Positions 29,897 through 38,317 of a stretch of DNA of 64,000 nucleotides are shown here, in pieces; the first letter of the stretch is position 1, and each line of letters begins with the position of its first letter. The DNA comes from G965220075 sp965220075. GTDB lineage: Bacteria; Chloroflexota; UBA11872. Location of the stretch: NCBI GenBank assembly GCA_965220075.1, contig OZ244806.1, positions 1,798,001 through 1,862,000 of the forward strand, given 5' to 3'. Both the position numbers and the translations under genes were made by a program. The notes under the pieces were generated by a model. It saw only the letters and a program-made list of their open reading frames with translations. It was not told the DNA's origin and made no database searches.

Positions 29897-31813
29897 CTAG
29901 TTGGCCGCAGGCGCCGCGAAGGCGTACACGCTGCCGTTCAGAGCGCCCAGGTACACCACTCCGCCCGTAACGGTGTAGGACCGGATACCCGAGAAATAGC
30001 CCTTTTGGAAGCTCCAGATTTCTGCCCCGGTTATGGCATCCAGCGCGCGCAGGTAGCCGTCGCTCGACTCGACGTACAAGACGCCGTCGGCCACCGTGGG
30101 CGACTCGAGTACCCGGCCCGTCGTTTGCTGACTCCAAAGCGGCTCACCGCTGGCGGCGTCCAGCGCGTGGAACGAGCCGACTTCCGACCCTACGTACACC
30201 ATGCCTCCAGCGGCCAGGGGCGTGGTGTTGATGAAGCCGTCCGCCTGGTAGGACCAGAGGACGTCTCCCGTTGCGGTGTCGAGAGCGTACAGGTAGTCGT
30301 CGGGGGAGAAGTAGTAAACCCCGTCCGCAATGACAGCCGGGACGTCCCTGGCGGGGAACCTCTCCGTCCCGTAGCTCCAGACCAGCGCCCCGGACGACTC
30401 CTCCAGCGCGTAGGCGATATTCACGGCCGTCAGGTACACCATTCCACCGATCACCGTGGGCGGCGACTCCGACCGGATGCCGGTATCGAAGCTCCAAGCC
30501 AGCTCTCCGGTCGCCGCGTTGAGGGCGTGGAACTCGCCGAAGTCGCCCGGCACGTAGACCTTGTCGTCGGCAGCGTCCAGAGCGAACTGGGAACCGAACG
30601 GATACGGGACTCCGGCCACCCACAGCCGCTCTCCGGACATCGCCTCGAGCGCGTGGAGTTTGTAATCCCCATCATCCGCCCGCGCGGCGAGGTAGACGAC
30701 CCCGCCGCTCACGGGAGGCGAGTACTGCACCCAGTCGGCGGTGTCGTAGCTCCACAGCGGCTCTCCCGTGGACGCGTCCAGCGCGTATATGTGGTTGTCG
30801 TTGGACCCTACGTAAACCACTCCGCCGTTCACGGTTGGAGTCGACCTGATCACGTCTGCCGTCTCAAAGCGCCACAGCAACTCTCCCGTGACCGCGTCCA
30901 GCGCGTACACGTGCTTGTCGTCTGAACCGGCGTAAACCACCCCGTCCGCCACCGTGGGCGCTACAACCACCAGGCCGCCGGTGGGGTATTGCCAGAGCGC
31001 GGACACCTCAGCCGGCGGCGGCCCGCTGGGACCGGCCTCGCCGGACAGAATCACTTGGGGAACACAGCTCAGCAGGCCGAGGGTGAACTCCTGCGCCTTC
31101 GCAACGTCGGCCGGGCTGGCGTCCGGGAGGGAGCCGGAAACGAGACCGGCTATGTCGGTATCGGCTAACAGCTCGCGCAGGCAGCTTTCGTTCTCCTCGG
31201 CCATTCCCCCTATCTGCGCGATCTGCGCGACGAGGGCGGCGACAAATACCTGGGCGGCCGTTTGCGGAGCGAGACAGCCGAATATGGACGCCTCCCACTC
31301 GCGTGTTTCGGGACCGGGCATGGCACGCTGCCCCAGCACCGACTCCAGCAGCTCGCCGCCCAACTCGTTTTGAATGCAAGACTGCTCGGAGGCGCTGAAC
31401 GTATCGAACAGCTCCCGCCAGAGTGTGTCGCTATCGATATCGAAATCGCGTTCGGCGGAAGCGCCGGGCGGCGACGGCGTTGCGGTCGAAGCAGCGGGTG
31501 ACGGCACCGGAGTCGGGGTAGCAGGAGGGGGCGTCGGCGTAGGGTCTAGCGACGGTACCGGAGTCGAAGGCGGGGGTGACGGCGTCGGCGTGGGTGGGAT
31601 GGCGGTAGGCTCAGCGGTCACCGCGGCAGCGGGCGCGGCCGTCGGTGCCGATTCCGCCGCGGTGACTACGGCGGTGGGCGTCGCATCCGCGGGCGATGAC
31701 TCGTCGCCGCATGCCGACAGCAAAGCGGCGGCCAGCAGACTTACCATCCCTAGCCACGCCATCCGTCGACCGGACTCTCGCAACACAGCTCTTACTCGCA
31801 AAGTGCGCGCCAA
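29897..31813 (-). CDS. PQQ-like beta-propeller lipoprotein
   Basis: 638 aa secreted lipoprotein. The signal is VSLLAAALLSAC, with the lipobox cysteine at 35. A Pro/Thr/Ala-rich linker (~40-115) and a helical, cysteine-containing domain (~130-265) follow. From ~275 to the end there are eight to nine WD/PQQ-type blades, each shaped like GGVVYVGSNDNHIYALDAS followed by TGEPLWSY, giving a closed propeller. It lacks the residues of PQQ dehydrogenases, so it is more likely a binding or assembly scaffold at the outer face. The start is TTG at 31813, or the ATG at 31759 (residue 19). It is flanked by non-coding sequence, so it is probably transcribed alone. Confidence 0.85.
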   Translation of the reverse strand: MARTLRVRAVLRESGRRMAWLGMVSLLAAALLSACGDESSPADATPTAVVTAAESAPTAAPAAAVTAEPTAIPPTPTPSPPPSTPVPSLDPTPTPPPATPTPVPSPAASTATPSPPGASAERDFDIDSDTLWRELFDTFSASEQSCIQNELGGELLESVLGQRAMPGPETREWEASIFGCLAPQTAAQVFVAALVAQIAQIGGMAEENESCLRELLADTDIAGLVSGSLPDASPADVAKAQEFTLGLLSCVPQVILSGEAGPSGPPPAEVSALWQYPTGGLVVVAPTVADGVVYAGSDDKHVYALDAVTGELLWRFETADVIRSTPTVNGGVVYVGSNDNHIYALDASTGEPLWSYDTADWVQYSPPVSGGVVYLAARADDGDYKLHALEAMSGERLWVAGVPYPFGSQFALDAADDKVYVPGDFGEFHALNAATGELAWSFDTGIRSESPPTVIGGMVYLTAVNIAYALEESSGALVWSYGTERFPARDVPAVIADGVYYFSPDDYLYALDTATGDVLWSYQADGFINTTPLAAGGMVYVGSEVGSFHALDAASGEPLWSQQTTGRVLESPTVADGVLYVESSDGYLRALDAITGAEIWSFQKGYFSGIRSYTVTGGVVYLGALNGSVYAFAAPAAN

Positions 31814-31886
31814 CTGCTTGACTCCTTCGTAGTCTCACGGCCGCCGAATTCGCCAACACCCCGCACGCAGGCTAGGACGGAGGAAC

Positions 31887-31913
31887 CTACGGCGCCAGTC
31901 TGAATCTCAGCAC
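31887..31913. repeat. Dispersed short repeat, copy 1
   Basis: CTACGGCGCCAGTCTGAA followed by TCTCAGCAC. It is one of several related segments in 31.8-37.2 kb and lies upstream of the propeller gene. Read on the minus strand it encodes VLRFRLAP and a stop, and copy 2 encodes VLRFTLAL and a stop, so the repeat may descend from the end of a coding or tRNA-adjacent element. Confidence 0.5.
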
Positions 31914-32331
31914 CAGGGTCTTCAGACTCCGTGCAGTTTTGTGGGCCTTACGGCACTCTATACCGTACCATTCTCGAATTGATGGCTGCGTTTCCGCCAT
32001 AACCCCGTGGCTCTGACGCGGAAACGATCGAACCTGGCGAGGTCGAATGGGATACGTTAGGAGAGGTCCAACTCGAACTGATGCAAATCCTTGATGATGC
32101 TTTGCTCCCTCTATGACCGGCTGCTAGATAGGAAACAGGATAGGCCGGTTCCATCGATAACAAGACGAGTCGTCCGCGAGGTACGACTTTCCCTTCGACT
32201 TGACGGGCGCGGATGTTGGGTGTGGAGCCAAGTTCCGCGGTCACCGCTGGGACAGCCGGTCCGTGCGGCCTTGGGCCAAACAGTGATATAAAATATGGTT
32301 TCGCAATGGCTAGCCGTTCTGGAGGGCCACG
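31914..32331. other. Intergenic stretch
   Basis: About 420 nt between repeat copy 1 and the second PhyH gene. No supported gene. A weak AT-rich patch just before 32332 (around 32283-32300, TGATATAAAATATGG) is a likely promoter region for the PhyH gene. Confidence 0.4.
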
Positions 32332-33108
32332 ATGCTGACAAAGAGACAGGTTGCCCACTTCAGGGCTTTTGGCTTCGTCGTGTTGAGAGGCCTTTTCTCG
32401 CCGGACGAGATGGCTGACATTAGTCGTAACTTCGACGACGTGATGGCCGAGGAGATGGAGAGAGCACCCTTTTCGCGGCGTAAATCGAAGACCGTTCTTT
32501 GGTTCCTCGAGCGTCGGCCTTACCTGACCGGACTGGCCGAGGACGACCGTATCTACAACGTCGTCGAACAACTTCTGGGGACGAGGCCCTTTTGGGTCCT
32601 CTCCGACGGCAGTCTGTACGTTGGCGATACCGAGTGGCACGGCGGCGACGGCAAGGCTCCGGTCCTGGACCATGTCAAGGTCGTTATCTACCCCGATCCG
32701 CTGACCAGGGACAATGGCTGTCTTCGAGTCATCCCCGGATCACACTTGCTGGAGTACCAGCGGCATCTCAACGTCCTCCGGGAGCAGTTCGACGACCCGA
32801 GCATACGCCCGTTCGGAGTCACCGGCGCCGAGGTGCCGGCTTACCCTCTGGAGTCAGAGCCCGGCGACGTGGTCTTCGCTAGTGAGAACCTCTGGCACGC
32901 CTCGTTTGGTGGGGCCGCGGGCCGGCGGATGTTCAACATGAACTACTACGAAAACCCGGAGAGCCCAGAGCAGATTCAGTATGTCCGTGACGAAGGCAGG
33001 GTGAGCACCGCTATGTTCAATCCACACGAGGCTTTCCTAAATAGCGAACGGCCGCGCATTCGCGGCATGGTCCAGAGATACGTTGAGCTTGGGCTGGATT
33101 CGGGGTGA
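32332..33108 (+). CDS. PhyH family dioxygenase with HxxD in place of HxD
   Basis: 258 aa PhyH-type Fe(II)/2-oxoglutarate oxygenase. It opens with LTKRQVAHFRAFGFVVLRG and has VVIYPDPLTRDNGCLRVIPG followed by SHL, both classic. The proximal iron site reads EWHGGDG, so H103 is followed by D106 instead of the usual HxD; this extra residue may be real or the acid ligand may differ. The distal histidine is H189 (LWHASF), followed by RRMFNMNYY with the expected arginine. The start ATG has GGAGGG 6 nt upstream. Substrate unknown. Confidence 0.87.
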   Translation: MLTKRQVAHFRAFGFVVLRGLFSPDEMADISRNFDDVMAEEMERAPFSRRKSKTVLWFLERRPYLTGLAEDDRIYNVVEQLLGTRPFWVLSDGSLYVGDTEWHGGDGKAPVLDHVKVVIYPDPLTRDNGCLRVIPGSHLLEYQRHLNVLREQFDDPSIRPFGVTGAEVPAYPLESEPGDVVFASENLWHASFGGAAGRRMFNMNYYENPESPEQIQYVRDEGRVSTAMFNPHEAFLNSERPRIRGMVQRYVELGLDSG

Positions 33109-33180
33109 TGATGCATTAGGTGTCGGGTCAACAGCCGGTGCAAAACGGAAAAGGCAGCCGTGCTAAAAGTATAGAATCCA

Positions 33181-33541
33181 AACATCGACATCGGAATCGT
33201 CTGCAGCGACTTCGAAGCATCGCGGCATTTCTTCAAGGACACACTGGGCCTCGAGATCGAGGCTGAGATACTGGTACCCGCGGTGCCGGCCATCAGATTC
33301 GCACTGGCGCCGAGGCGATTTCGACACGTCCGGTTGAGAGCGGGGATACGCTGATCGAGCTAATCGAGATCGAGTCGCCGCCGCCATCTCATGTCACCAG
33401 ACCCCGGCGGCGGCTACCCGGCAACTGGACCATGTCTTCGCGTCCGAGGGCGTCGCGGCGTCCCTGCGCGTGCGCGCTCTCAACGCACCGGAGGAGTGTG
33501 GTCCGAGCGGCCACTGCATCCTGCAAATCGAGGTCGCATGA
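33181..33541 (+). pseudogene. Broken VOC (glyoxalase/dioxygenase) family gene
   Basis: The plus strand reads IDIGIVCSDFEASRHFFKD, then TLGLEIEAE, the opening of a VOC-superfamily protein. Near 33345 the frame shifts to give GDTLIELIEIESPPP, and a second shift gives QLDHVFASEGV and finally CGPSGHCILQIEVA with a stop. At least two frameshifts plus the lack of a start with a ribosome site show that it is dead. It follows the second PhyH gene, and the two were perhaps once linked. Confidence 0.65.
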
Positions 33542-33576
33542 GGCGGCATCGCAAGCAGGTCTGCTAAAGCGGCTCA

Positions 33577-33603
33577 TTAGAGCGCCAGCGTGAACCTCAG
33601 CAC
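33577..33603. repeat. Dispersed short repeat, copy 2
   Basis: TTAGAGCGCCAGCGTGAA followed by CCTCAGCAC, matching copy 1 over most of its length, just after the broken VOC gene. Confidence 0.5.
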
Positions 33604-34213
33604 GATATGACTAACTGATGCAGTGCGACGCTAGCGGGGGCCGTCAACGTTCACCGTGACGATGTCTACGCCGTGATACTTCTGGTGGCGCACCGACGAC
33701 GCGTAATGGCGCAGCAGGCGGAACGAGATTTCGCGGCTGTCGGGTATGTCCGGCAAATGTTTCCACGGTGGACCAAGGGATACTGTACTAGGAGCGTTTG
33801 AGTGGGGTGCTGCGCTTCAGGCGCCTGTGGCGCCGCTGGGCACGTATCTCCCGCATGCAGCGACATCAATGATTGGACCGACTTGGGGTCGTGGAGGGGC
33901 GGGGGCGTGGACCCCAAGATCATCGGCGTGCCGTGACCACGCCAAACTTCATGCCGGGCGACTCGTCCGAGCCGCCTCCCGATGAATCCGCCGGGCGGCC
34001 TCTTGTTGCCGAGAGCGTTTGGGCCTCGGCTCCAGGCGCGCGGTCGACTATCTTGGCGGTGCGGTTCCGGGGAGACGCGAGGTCACTTTGGGCGGAGGCG
34101 AAGGCTTTTCAGAGTCGTGAGGGCTAAAGAACGCGGGGTGACGACAGTAGGCGATCGGCGATTTTCTGAATGACCTCCCAATCCTGGATAGTAGGATCAA
34201 ATTTTCTGTCTAT
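33604..34213. other. Non-coding stretch
   Basis: About 600 nt without a supported gene between repeat copy 2 and the orphan gene at 34214. Short open frames exist but none has coding-like codon use, a ribosome site or a recognisable motif. Confidence 0.4.
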
Positions 34214-34720
34214 CTACAAAGTCCACCCCTGAAATTCCTCGGAATAGCTACGGATCTCCAGATTGCCGATCTCTGTAGCAAGACTTTTTGTCATTTCATC
34301 GTTGGAAAGAAGGTTGACCAGACCGGTGCCATGATCTTCGCCTTTCAAGGTTACGTCGACGACCTTCCCGAACAGCGGGACCGACTTTTCCCTTACGGTC
34401 CTGATCGTGATTGTTTCGCGATCTGAGATCAGTCTCTCATCCGGTATGCAAAAGTTGATCCACCACTTGGGAGGGCTATCCTTAGATCGGTCCTTCTTGA
34501 CGACGTTTATCCATCGGATTGGTCCTTCCGATAAATCTATGACGCCCAGCGACCGCTGATACCACGAATTGTGTACTTTTTCTTCGTCTCGCCCGCGTTC
34601 AGCCATTTTTGCCTGAACACCCAGTGAGTTCAGCACATGAGAGAAGTCGTCTCTGGCCTTGTCGCGTGATTTGTCTTTTATTTGTTGTCTCCCGCGCTGG
34701 CTGGTTGCTTCAAGACACAC
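34214..34720 (-). CDS. Hypothetical protein, AT-richer than surroundings
   Basis: 168 aa, not recognised. It is polar, with a Lys/Arg/Asp-rich N-terminus (KDKSRDKARDDFSHVL), then a mixed alpha/beta-looking part (GPIRWINVVKKD, KWWINFCIPDE, VVDVTLKGEDHG). The frame stays open a little upstream of the listed GTG (NETERLVCLEAT), so the true start may be further up, where frames look disturbed. Base composition is clearly lower in GC than the rest of the window, suggesting recent transfer. Not obviously linked to a neighbour. Confidence 0.45.
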   Translation of the reverse strand: MCLEATSQRGRQQIKDKSRDKARDDFSHVLNSLGVQAKMAERGRDEEKVHNSWYQRSLGVIDLSEGPIRWINVVKKDRSKDSPPKWWINFCIPDERLISDRETITIRTVREKSVPLFGKVVDVTLKGEDHGTGLVNLLSNDEMTKSLATEIGNLEIRSYSEEFQGWTL

Positions 34721-34942
34721 CAGGCGCTCCGTCTCGTTGCGGAACTCGGATGGACAAGATGGATTGATTCGTGGCGTTCCAGGTGCTTACGAATTCGCCT
34801 GGGGCTCCTAGTCGCATCGTTGGTTGTCCACCAAACCGAGTCAACGTCAATCCACATAGTAGAGCGTACGCGGATCGGGCGCGAATCGGTCCATGAGGCG
34901 CAAGAACCGGTGGCAGTCTGTCGCGCTGCCGGACATGACACC

Positions 34943-35317
34943 TCACCGAAACGTTGTGCAGAAGGGTTTACCCCGCTTGCCCTCCCCTCCGATTGCATCG
35001 GCCAGCCCAAGCTGCTTTAGCACCATAAACAAGAAGGTGCAGTTGCATGAGTGTCCAGCTGGCCGAGCCGAGGAACTAAACACTTCCGGCGCGTACTCTT
35101 TCAAGTCACGGGAGCTTACGCAGGTGCCGCTGAAATAGGTGTAGGACAAGAACAGGTCGTCAATCGCTACTCGGATCGTGGACGCTCCTCTGATATACAA
35201 GACACGTCCCGTTGAGTAACCCTTGATTCTGGTGGTTCCTCCCCCGGGATTGACTAGGACTTTGCCAGGTGGAAGATATTTGACCATCTGTCTATGAAAT
35301 TCACCAATCGTAGTCAT
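34943..35317 (-). CDS. Hypothetical protein with cysteine-rich middle
   Basis: 124 aa, not recognised. It begins TTIGEFHRQMVKYLPPGKVLV and has four cysteines between ~83 and 119 (GTCVSSRD, HSCNCTFLF, PFCTTF). The start ATG at 35317 has AAGAAGGGG just upstream, and a TATAAT lies 67 nt further up (35384-35389), so expression is plausible. It is lower in GC than its surroundings, like the gene at 34214, and the two may have arrived together. Confidence 0.5.
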   Translation of the reverse strand: MTTIGEFHRQMVKYLPPGKVLVNPGGGTTRIKGYSTGRVLYIRGASTIRVAIDDLFLSYTYFSGTCVSSRDLKEYAPEVFSSSARPAGHSCNCTFLFMVLKQLGLADAIGGEGKRGKPFCTTFR

Positions 35318-35383
35318 AACCCCTTCTTACCATGGCGGTACGATGGAGAACTGCCGTGCCATCTTCCGGTAGCTCGACGATAC

Positions 35384-35389
35384 ATTATA
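35384..35389 (-). promoter_or_regulatory. Possible -10 box
   Basis: TATAAT on the minus strand, 67 nt ahead of the ATG at 35317. The -35 region is weak, so this is only a candidate. Confidence 0.3.
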
Positions 35390-35536
35390 CGTCGTTGGCG
35401 CCGAATCTGGAATACTAGCTTTCGACGGTTCTGTCCATGCTCTTTACCATATGGTCGACCGCCTGGGAGCGTCTGGAGCCGCCCTCTTCCACTAACCCTT
35501 TCACTTATCCTCTGGAACACATCCGACTTCGCGGGC

Positions 35537-35600
35537 CTACGGCGCCAGACGGGAGTTTAGCACGAAGGTTCTTGATTTTGTCTAATTTAGTGGACCAAAT
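35537..35600 (-). repeat. Dispersed repeat copy 3, resembling the tRNA-Ala 3' flank
   Basis: Contains CTACGGCGCCAGACGGGA and TTAGCAC like copies 1 and 2, then extends on the minus strand as GGTCCAC...AAAATCAAGAACC. This matches the 3' end and flank of tRNA-Ala at 37117-37157 (GGTCCACC...AAAATCAAGAACC). Such a partial tRNA-end copy is what integration into a tRNA leaves behind, but it is degenerate. Confidence 0.5.
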
Positions 35601-35703
35601 GGACGTGAAGGCAGCGCGATCGAGTTGTAAGGGGAATGGACCCGCGATAAGTGAAAGTTGAACGACCCGACTGGAGCGTGGAACCCTCCTTTGATCGGTC
35701 AGC

Positions 35704-36921
35704 TTAGCCGTCGGTGAACTTTGCCGCTTCCTCCGAACCGCCTGTAGCATCCCCTTCGCTGTAAGAGTGAGCTCCTGCTCCCGCAAGGGCGCCTCCCTGG
35801 ACGATCAGGTACTCCTCCCTGATCGTCCGTCCGTCCAACCAGCATTCCAGAATCTCACGGACTCCCGCTGAGTAGCGGGCTTGGGCCGAAAGGGAAGTGC
35901 CCGAGGTGTGGGGAGTCATGGCGTGGTTGGGCATGGTTCTCCAGGGGTGATCGTTGGGAGCCGGCTGAGGGAACCAGACGTCGCCCGCATACCCTCCCAG
36001 CTGGCCGCTTTCCAAAGCTCTGACGATGGCGTCCCGGTCACAGATTTTGCCGCGTGCGGTGTTGACGATGTAGGACCCGCGCTTCATCTTGCTAATCAGA
36101 GCATCGTTGAACATATTCTCAGTCTCGGGATGGAGAGGACAATGGATGCTGACCACATCACACACACTGACCAATGACTCAATGGTTTCATGGAACGTTA
36201 GCCCCAGCTCTTGCTCGACATCGGTGGTAAGACGATGTCTGTCGGTGTAGTGGAGCGTAACGTCGAAAGGCTTCATTCGTCTCAGGACCGCTAAGCCAAT
36301 CCTGCCGGCCGCCACTACGCCCACGTCCATTCCCTCGATGTCATAGGACCTGGAAACGGCGTCCGCAATGTTCCAACCGCCCTTGACCACCCAACCGTAC
36401 TGAGGAATGTAGTTCCTTACCAGCGCCAGCATCTGCATGACCGCGTGCTCCGCGACGCTTATGCTGTTGCACCAGGTCACTTCACACACGGTGATGTTCC
36501 TGCCGATGGCCGCTTGAAGGTCGACATGGTCCGACCCAATGCCAGCGGTTATGGCTAATTTGAGTTTCGGCGCCTTTTCAATCCGTTCGGCGGTGAGATA
36601 CCCGGGCCAGAAGGGTTGGGAGATGACGATATCGGCATCGATCAGCTCTTTTTCGAAAACGGACTCGGGTCCATCCTTGTCCGCTGTTACAACGAACTGA
36701 TGTCCCCGTTTGGCCAGAAATCGCTCCAGCCCAAGTCCGCCCGAAACAGATCCCAGAAGATGGCCTGGGGTGAAGTCAATGGACGCGGGTGAAGGCAAAG
36801 GCTGGCCGTCCGGATACCGGGTGAGGTTGGGTATCTCTTCGCGGGCATAGTTCGGAGGAAATCCAGCGACTGGATCGGAATAAAGAACACAGAGCACTTT
36901 CTGAGCAGAAGGGGAACTCAT
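35704..36921 (-). CDS. fdh: NAD-dependent formate dehydrogenase
   Basis: 405 aa D-2-hydroxyacid-dehydrogenase-fold enzyme of the formate dehydrogenase group (formate + NAD+ to CO2 + NADH), cytosolic and metal-free. Diagnostic residues are in place: PFWPGYLT (103-110), N152 (WCNSISVAEH), the NAD fold VVAAGRIGL, D227 in YTDRHR (NAD preference), R290 (NTARGK), Q319 (WFPQPAPNDHPW) and H338 (TPHTSGTSLSAQ). C-terminal EEYLIVQGG and GAGAHSYS are also typical. Length equals that of characterised bacterial enzymes. The start ATG has AGGAGG 6 nt upstream. It is a single gene between two related repeats, near tRNA-Ala. Confidence 0.93.
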   Translation of the reverse strand: MSSPSAQKVLCVLYSDPVAGFPPNYAREEIPNLTRYPDGQPLPSPASIDFTPGHLLGSVSGGLGLERFLAKRGHQFVVTADKDGPESVFEKELIDADIVISQPFWPGYLTAERIEKAPKLKLAITAGIGSDHVDLQAAIGRNITVCEVTWCNSISVAEHAVMQMLALVRNYIPQYGWVVKGGWNIADAVSRSYDIEGMDVGVVAAGRIGLAVLRRMKPFDVTLHYTDRHRLTTDVEQELGLTFHETIESLVSVCDVVSIHCPLHPETENMFNDALISKMKRGSYIVNTARGKICDRDAIVRALESGQLGGYAGDVWFPQPAPNDHPWRTMPNHAMTPHTSGTSLSAQARYSAGVREILECWLDGRTIREEYLIVQGGALAGAGAHSYSEGDATGGSEEAAKFTDG

Positions 36922-37116
36922 GGTAACCTCCTAGTTGCATCTCCGCGTGTTGTGTATCGAATTGACCTGCCCTGGAATTTGGTGACACCTGCACCGCCGG
37001 TCCGGCAACTTCGGGCACCGCTGTTAGAACGACCGTCCATGAGTGGCCATCTTCCGAACTTGACGCATCGTTTGCGGCGTAATTTGGCGATGCACATATC
37101 AGGGGAGCAACCGGAG

Positions 37117-37149
37117 TCTCGGCATGATGGTTCTTGATTTTGCGTAGCT
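37117..37149 (-). repeat. tRNA-Ala 3' flank, source of repeat copy 3 / copy 4
   Basis: Directly after the encoded CCA of tRNA-Ala, the minus strand reads AGCTACGCAAAATCAAGAAC, then CATCATGCC. The AAAATCAAGAACC core is shared with 35537-35600. Confidence 0.5.
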
Positions 37150-37225
37150 TGGTGGACCGAATGGGATTCGAACCCACGACCTCCGCAGTGCGAGTGCGGC
37201 GCTCTTCCAGCTGAGCTATCGGCCC
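37150..37225 (-). tRNA. tRNA-Ala (anticodon CGC)
   Basis: Acceptor GGGCCGA/TCGGTCC, D-arm GCTC/GAGC, anticodon stem CCGCA/TGCGG around loop CTCGCAC with anticodon CGC, T-arm GTGGG-TTCGAAT-CCCAT. Discriminator A; CCA is encoded (37150-37152). It reads GCG codons, fitting a GC-rich genome. It lies just downstream of rpmA on the same strand. Confidence 0.93.
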
Positions 37226-37242
37226 GCGGGGCCGAGCTAGTC

Positions 37243-37491
37243 CTAACCGGCTACGCGTACACGCCTGCGCCCGTGCACGCGCTCGAACACCACGGCGCCG
37301 GCCGCCAGCGCGAACAGAGTATGGTCGCGGCCAACGCCAACGTTTCTGCCTGGCAATATGCGCGTGCCCCGCTGGCGCACGATCACCTCGCCTGTCTTGA
37401 CCTGAGCGCCGTCGTGCCGCTTGACGCCCAGCATCTTGGGATTGCTGTCGCGCCCGTTGCGGCTGCTGCCGAGACCCTTCTTGTGCGCCAT
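37243..37491 (-). CDS. rpmA: 50S ribosomal protein L27
   Basis: 82 aa. The start at 37491 (MAHKKGLGSSRNGRDSNPK) is the canonical L27 N-terminus, whose flexible tail reaches the peptidyl-transferase centre. GVKRHDGAQVKTGEVIVRQRG cut after RQ, then GRNVGVGRDHTLFALAAG, complete the family pattern. No extra cleaved leader is present, although the frame is open upstream. It follows rplU in the usual order, with a rather long 224-nt gap. Confidence 0.97.
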   Translation of the reverse strand: MAHKKGLGSSRNGRDSNPKMLGVKRHDGAQVKTGEVIVRQRGTRILPGRNVGVGRDHTLFALAAGAVVFERVHGRRRVRVAG

Positions 37492-37715
37492 CCATGCCTC
37501 TCTTCGCTGCGTCCACGCACCGGTTCGTCCGCGTGCGCGGGGAAATCGACCCAATCAGCCGGCGCCGTCACTCGCGGCGCGCGACCGCCGGCCCGGCTCA
37601 TCCTAGTCAATTCTACCCACGAATCGGCGCGTGCCGACGATTCGATCGGTCAGGGCGCGGGGTTTTTGTCCCTTGGCGGCGCTCTCGGCCGTCGCCGCGA
37701 CTCCGCGGCCTGTTG

Positions 37716-38123
37716 CTAAACGGCGGGTTCCGCCCCGGCCGTTTCCGTGGGCTCGGTCCCGGCGCTATCTTCCGTAAGCTCAACCTGTGGCGCCGCGGAC
37801 AAGTCCTGGCTGACTCCGTCGATTGAGTCGATTCGCACCCGGCTCAGACGCTGTCGGTGCCCCATGCGCCGGCGCCGGCGCTTCTTCGGCTTATAGGTGA
37901 ATATCCGGATCTTGCGGCCCTTGATCTCCCCGAGCAGCGTGGCCTGTACCGCCGTGCCGTCCACAGTGGGCGCGCCCACCTGCACGTCCTCGTTGTTCTC
38001 GACTAGCAGCACGCGGTCGAACGTCACCGGCCCCGGCGGGCTGTCGAGAATCTCTACGTCGATAACGTCGCCGGGCGCGACGCGATACTGCCTGGCTCCG
38101 CTAACGATAACTGCCGACGGCAT
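37716..38123 (-). CDS. rplU: 50S ribosomal protein L21
   Basis: 135 aa from ATG at 38123, with AAGGAG just upstream. The L21 core covers residues 1-103 (IVSGARQYRVAPGDVIDVE, VGAPTVDGTAVQATLL, KGRKIRIFTYKPKKRRRRRM, GHRQRLSRVRI). The last ~30 residues are an acidic, low-complexity tail (VELTEDSAGTEPTETAGAEP) not found in most L21. It binds 23S rRNA close to L20. The upstream region (38124-38317) is shared with the divergent aldo/keto reductase. Confidence 0.97.
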   Translation of the reverse strand: MPSAVIVSGARQYRVAPGDVIDVEILDSPPGPVTFDRVLLVENNEDVQVGAPTVDGTAVQATLLGEIKGRKIRIFTYKPKKRRRRRMGHRQRLSRVRIDSIDGVSQDLSAAPQVELTEDSAGTEPTETAGAEPAV

Positions 38124-38317
38124 ACCGCTCCTTACTAAGGGATGCGTGAGGAAGGCCGGTCCGCCAGCGCAAGCAGGCGCACCGCGGAAACCCCCATAGT
38201 ACCAACCGCGCCCGCGGCGATTGCTTCCGGCTGGCAGGTCGCGGCGATGGAGGTTGACGCCTCGCGACCAAGCGGGCCATCCTGCCGCAGCGTGCGCGTT
38301 CGACCTTGAGGACTCCG

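Noticed and set aside
31948..32673. 241-codon minus-strand frame
   Set aside because: Mostly antisense to the second PhyH gene, which has a ribosome site and family motifs.
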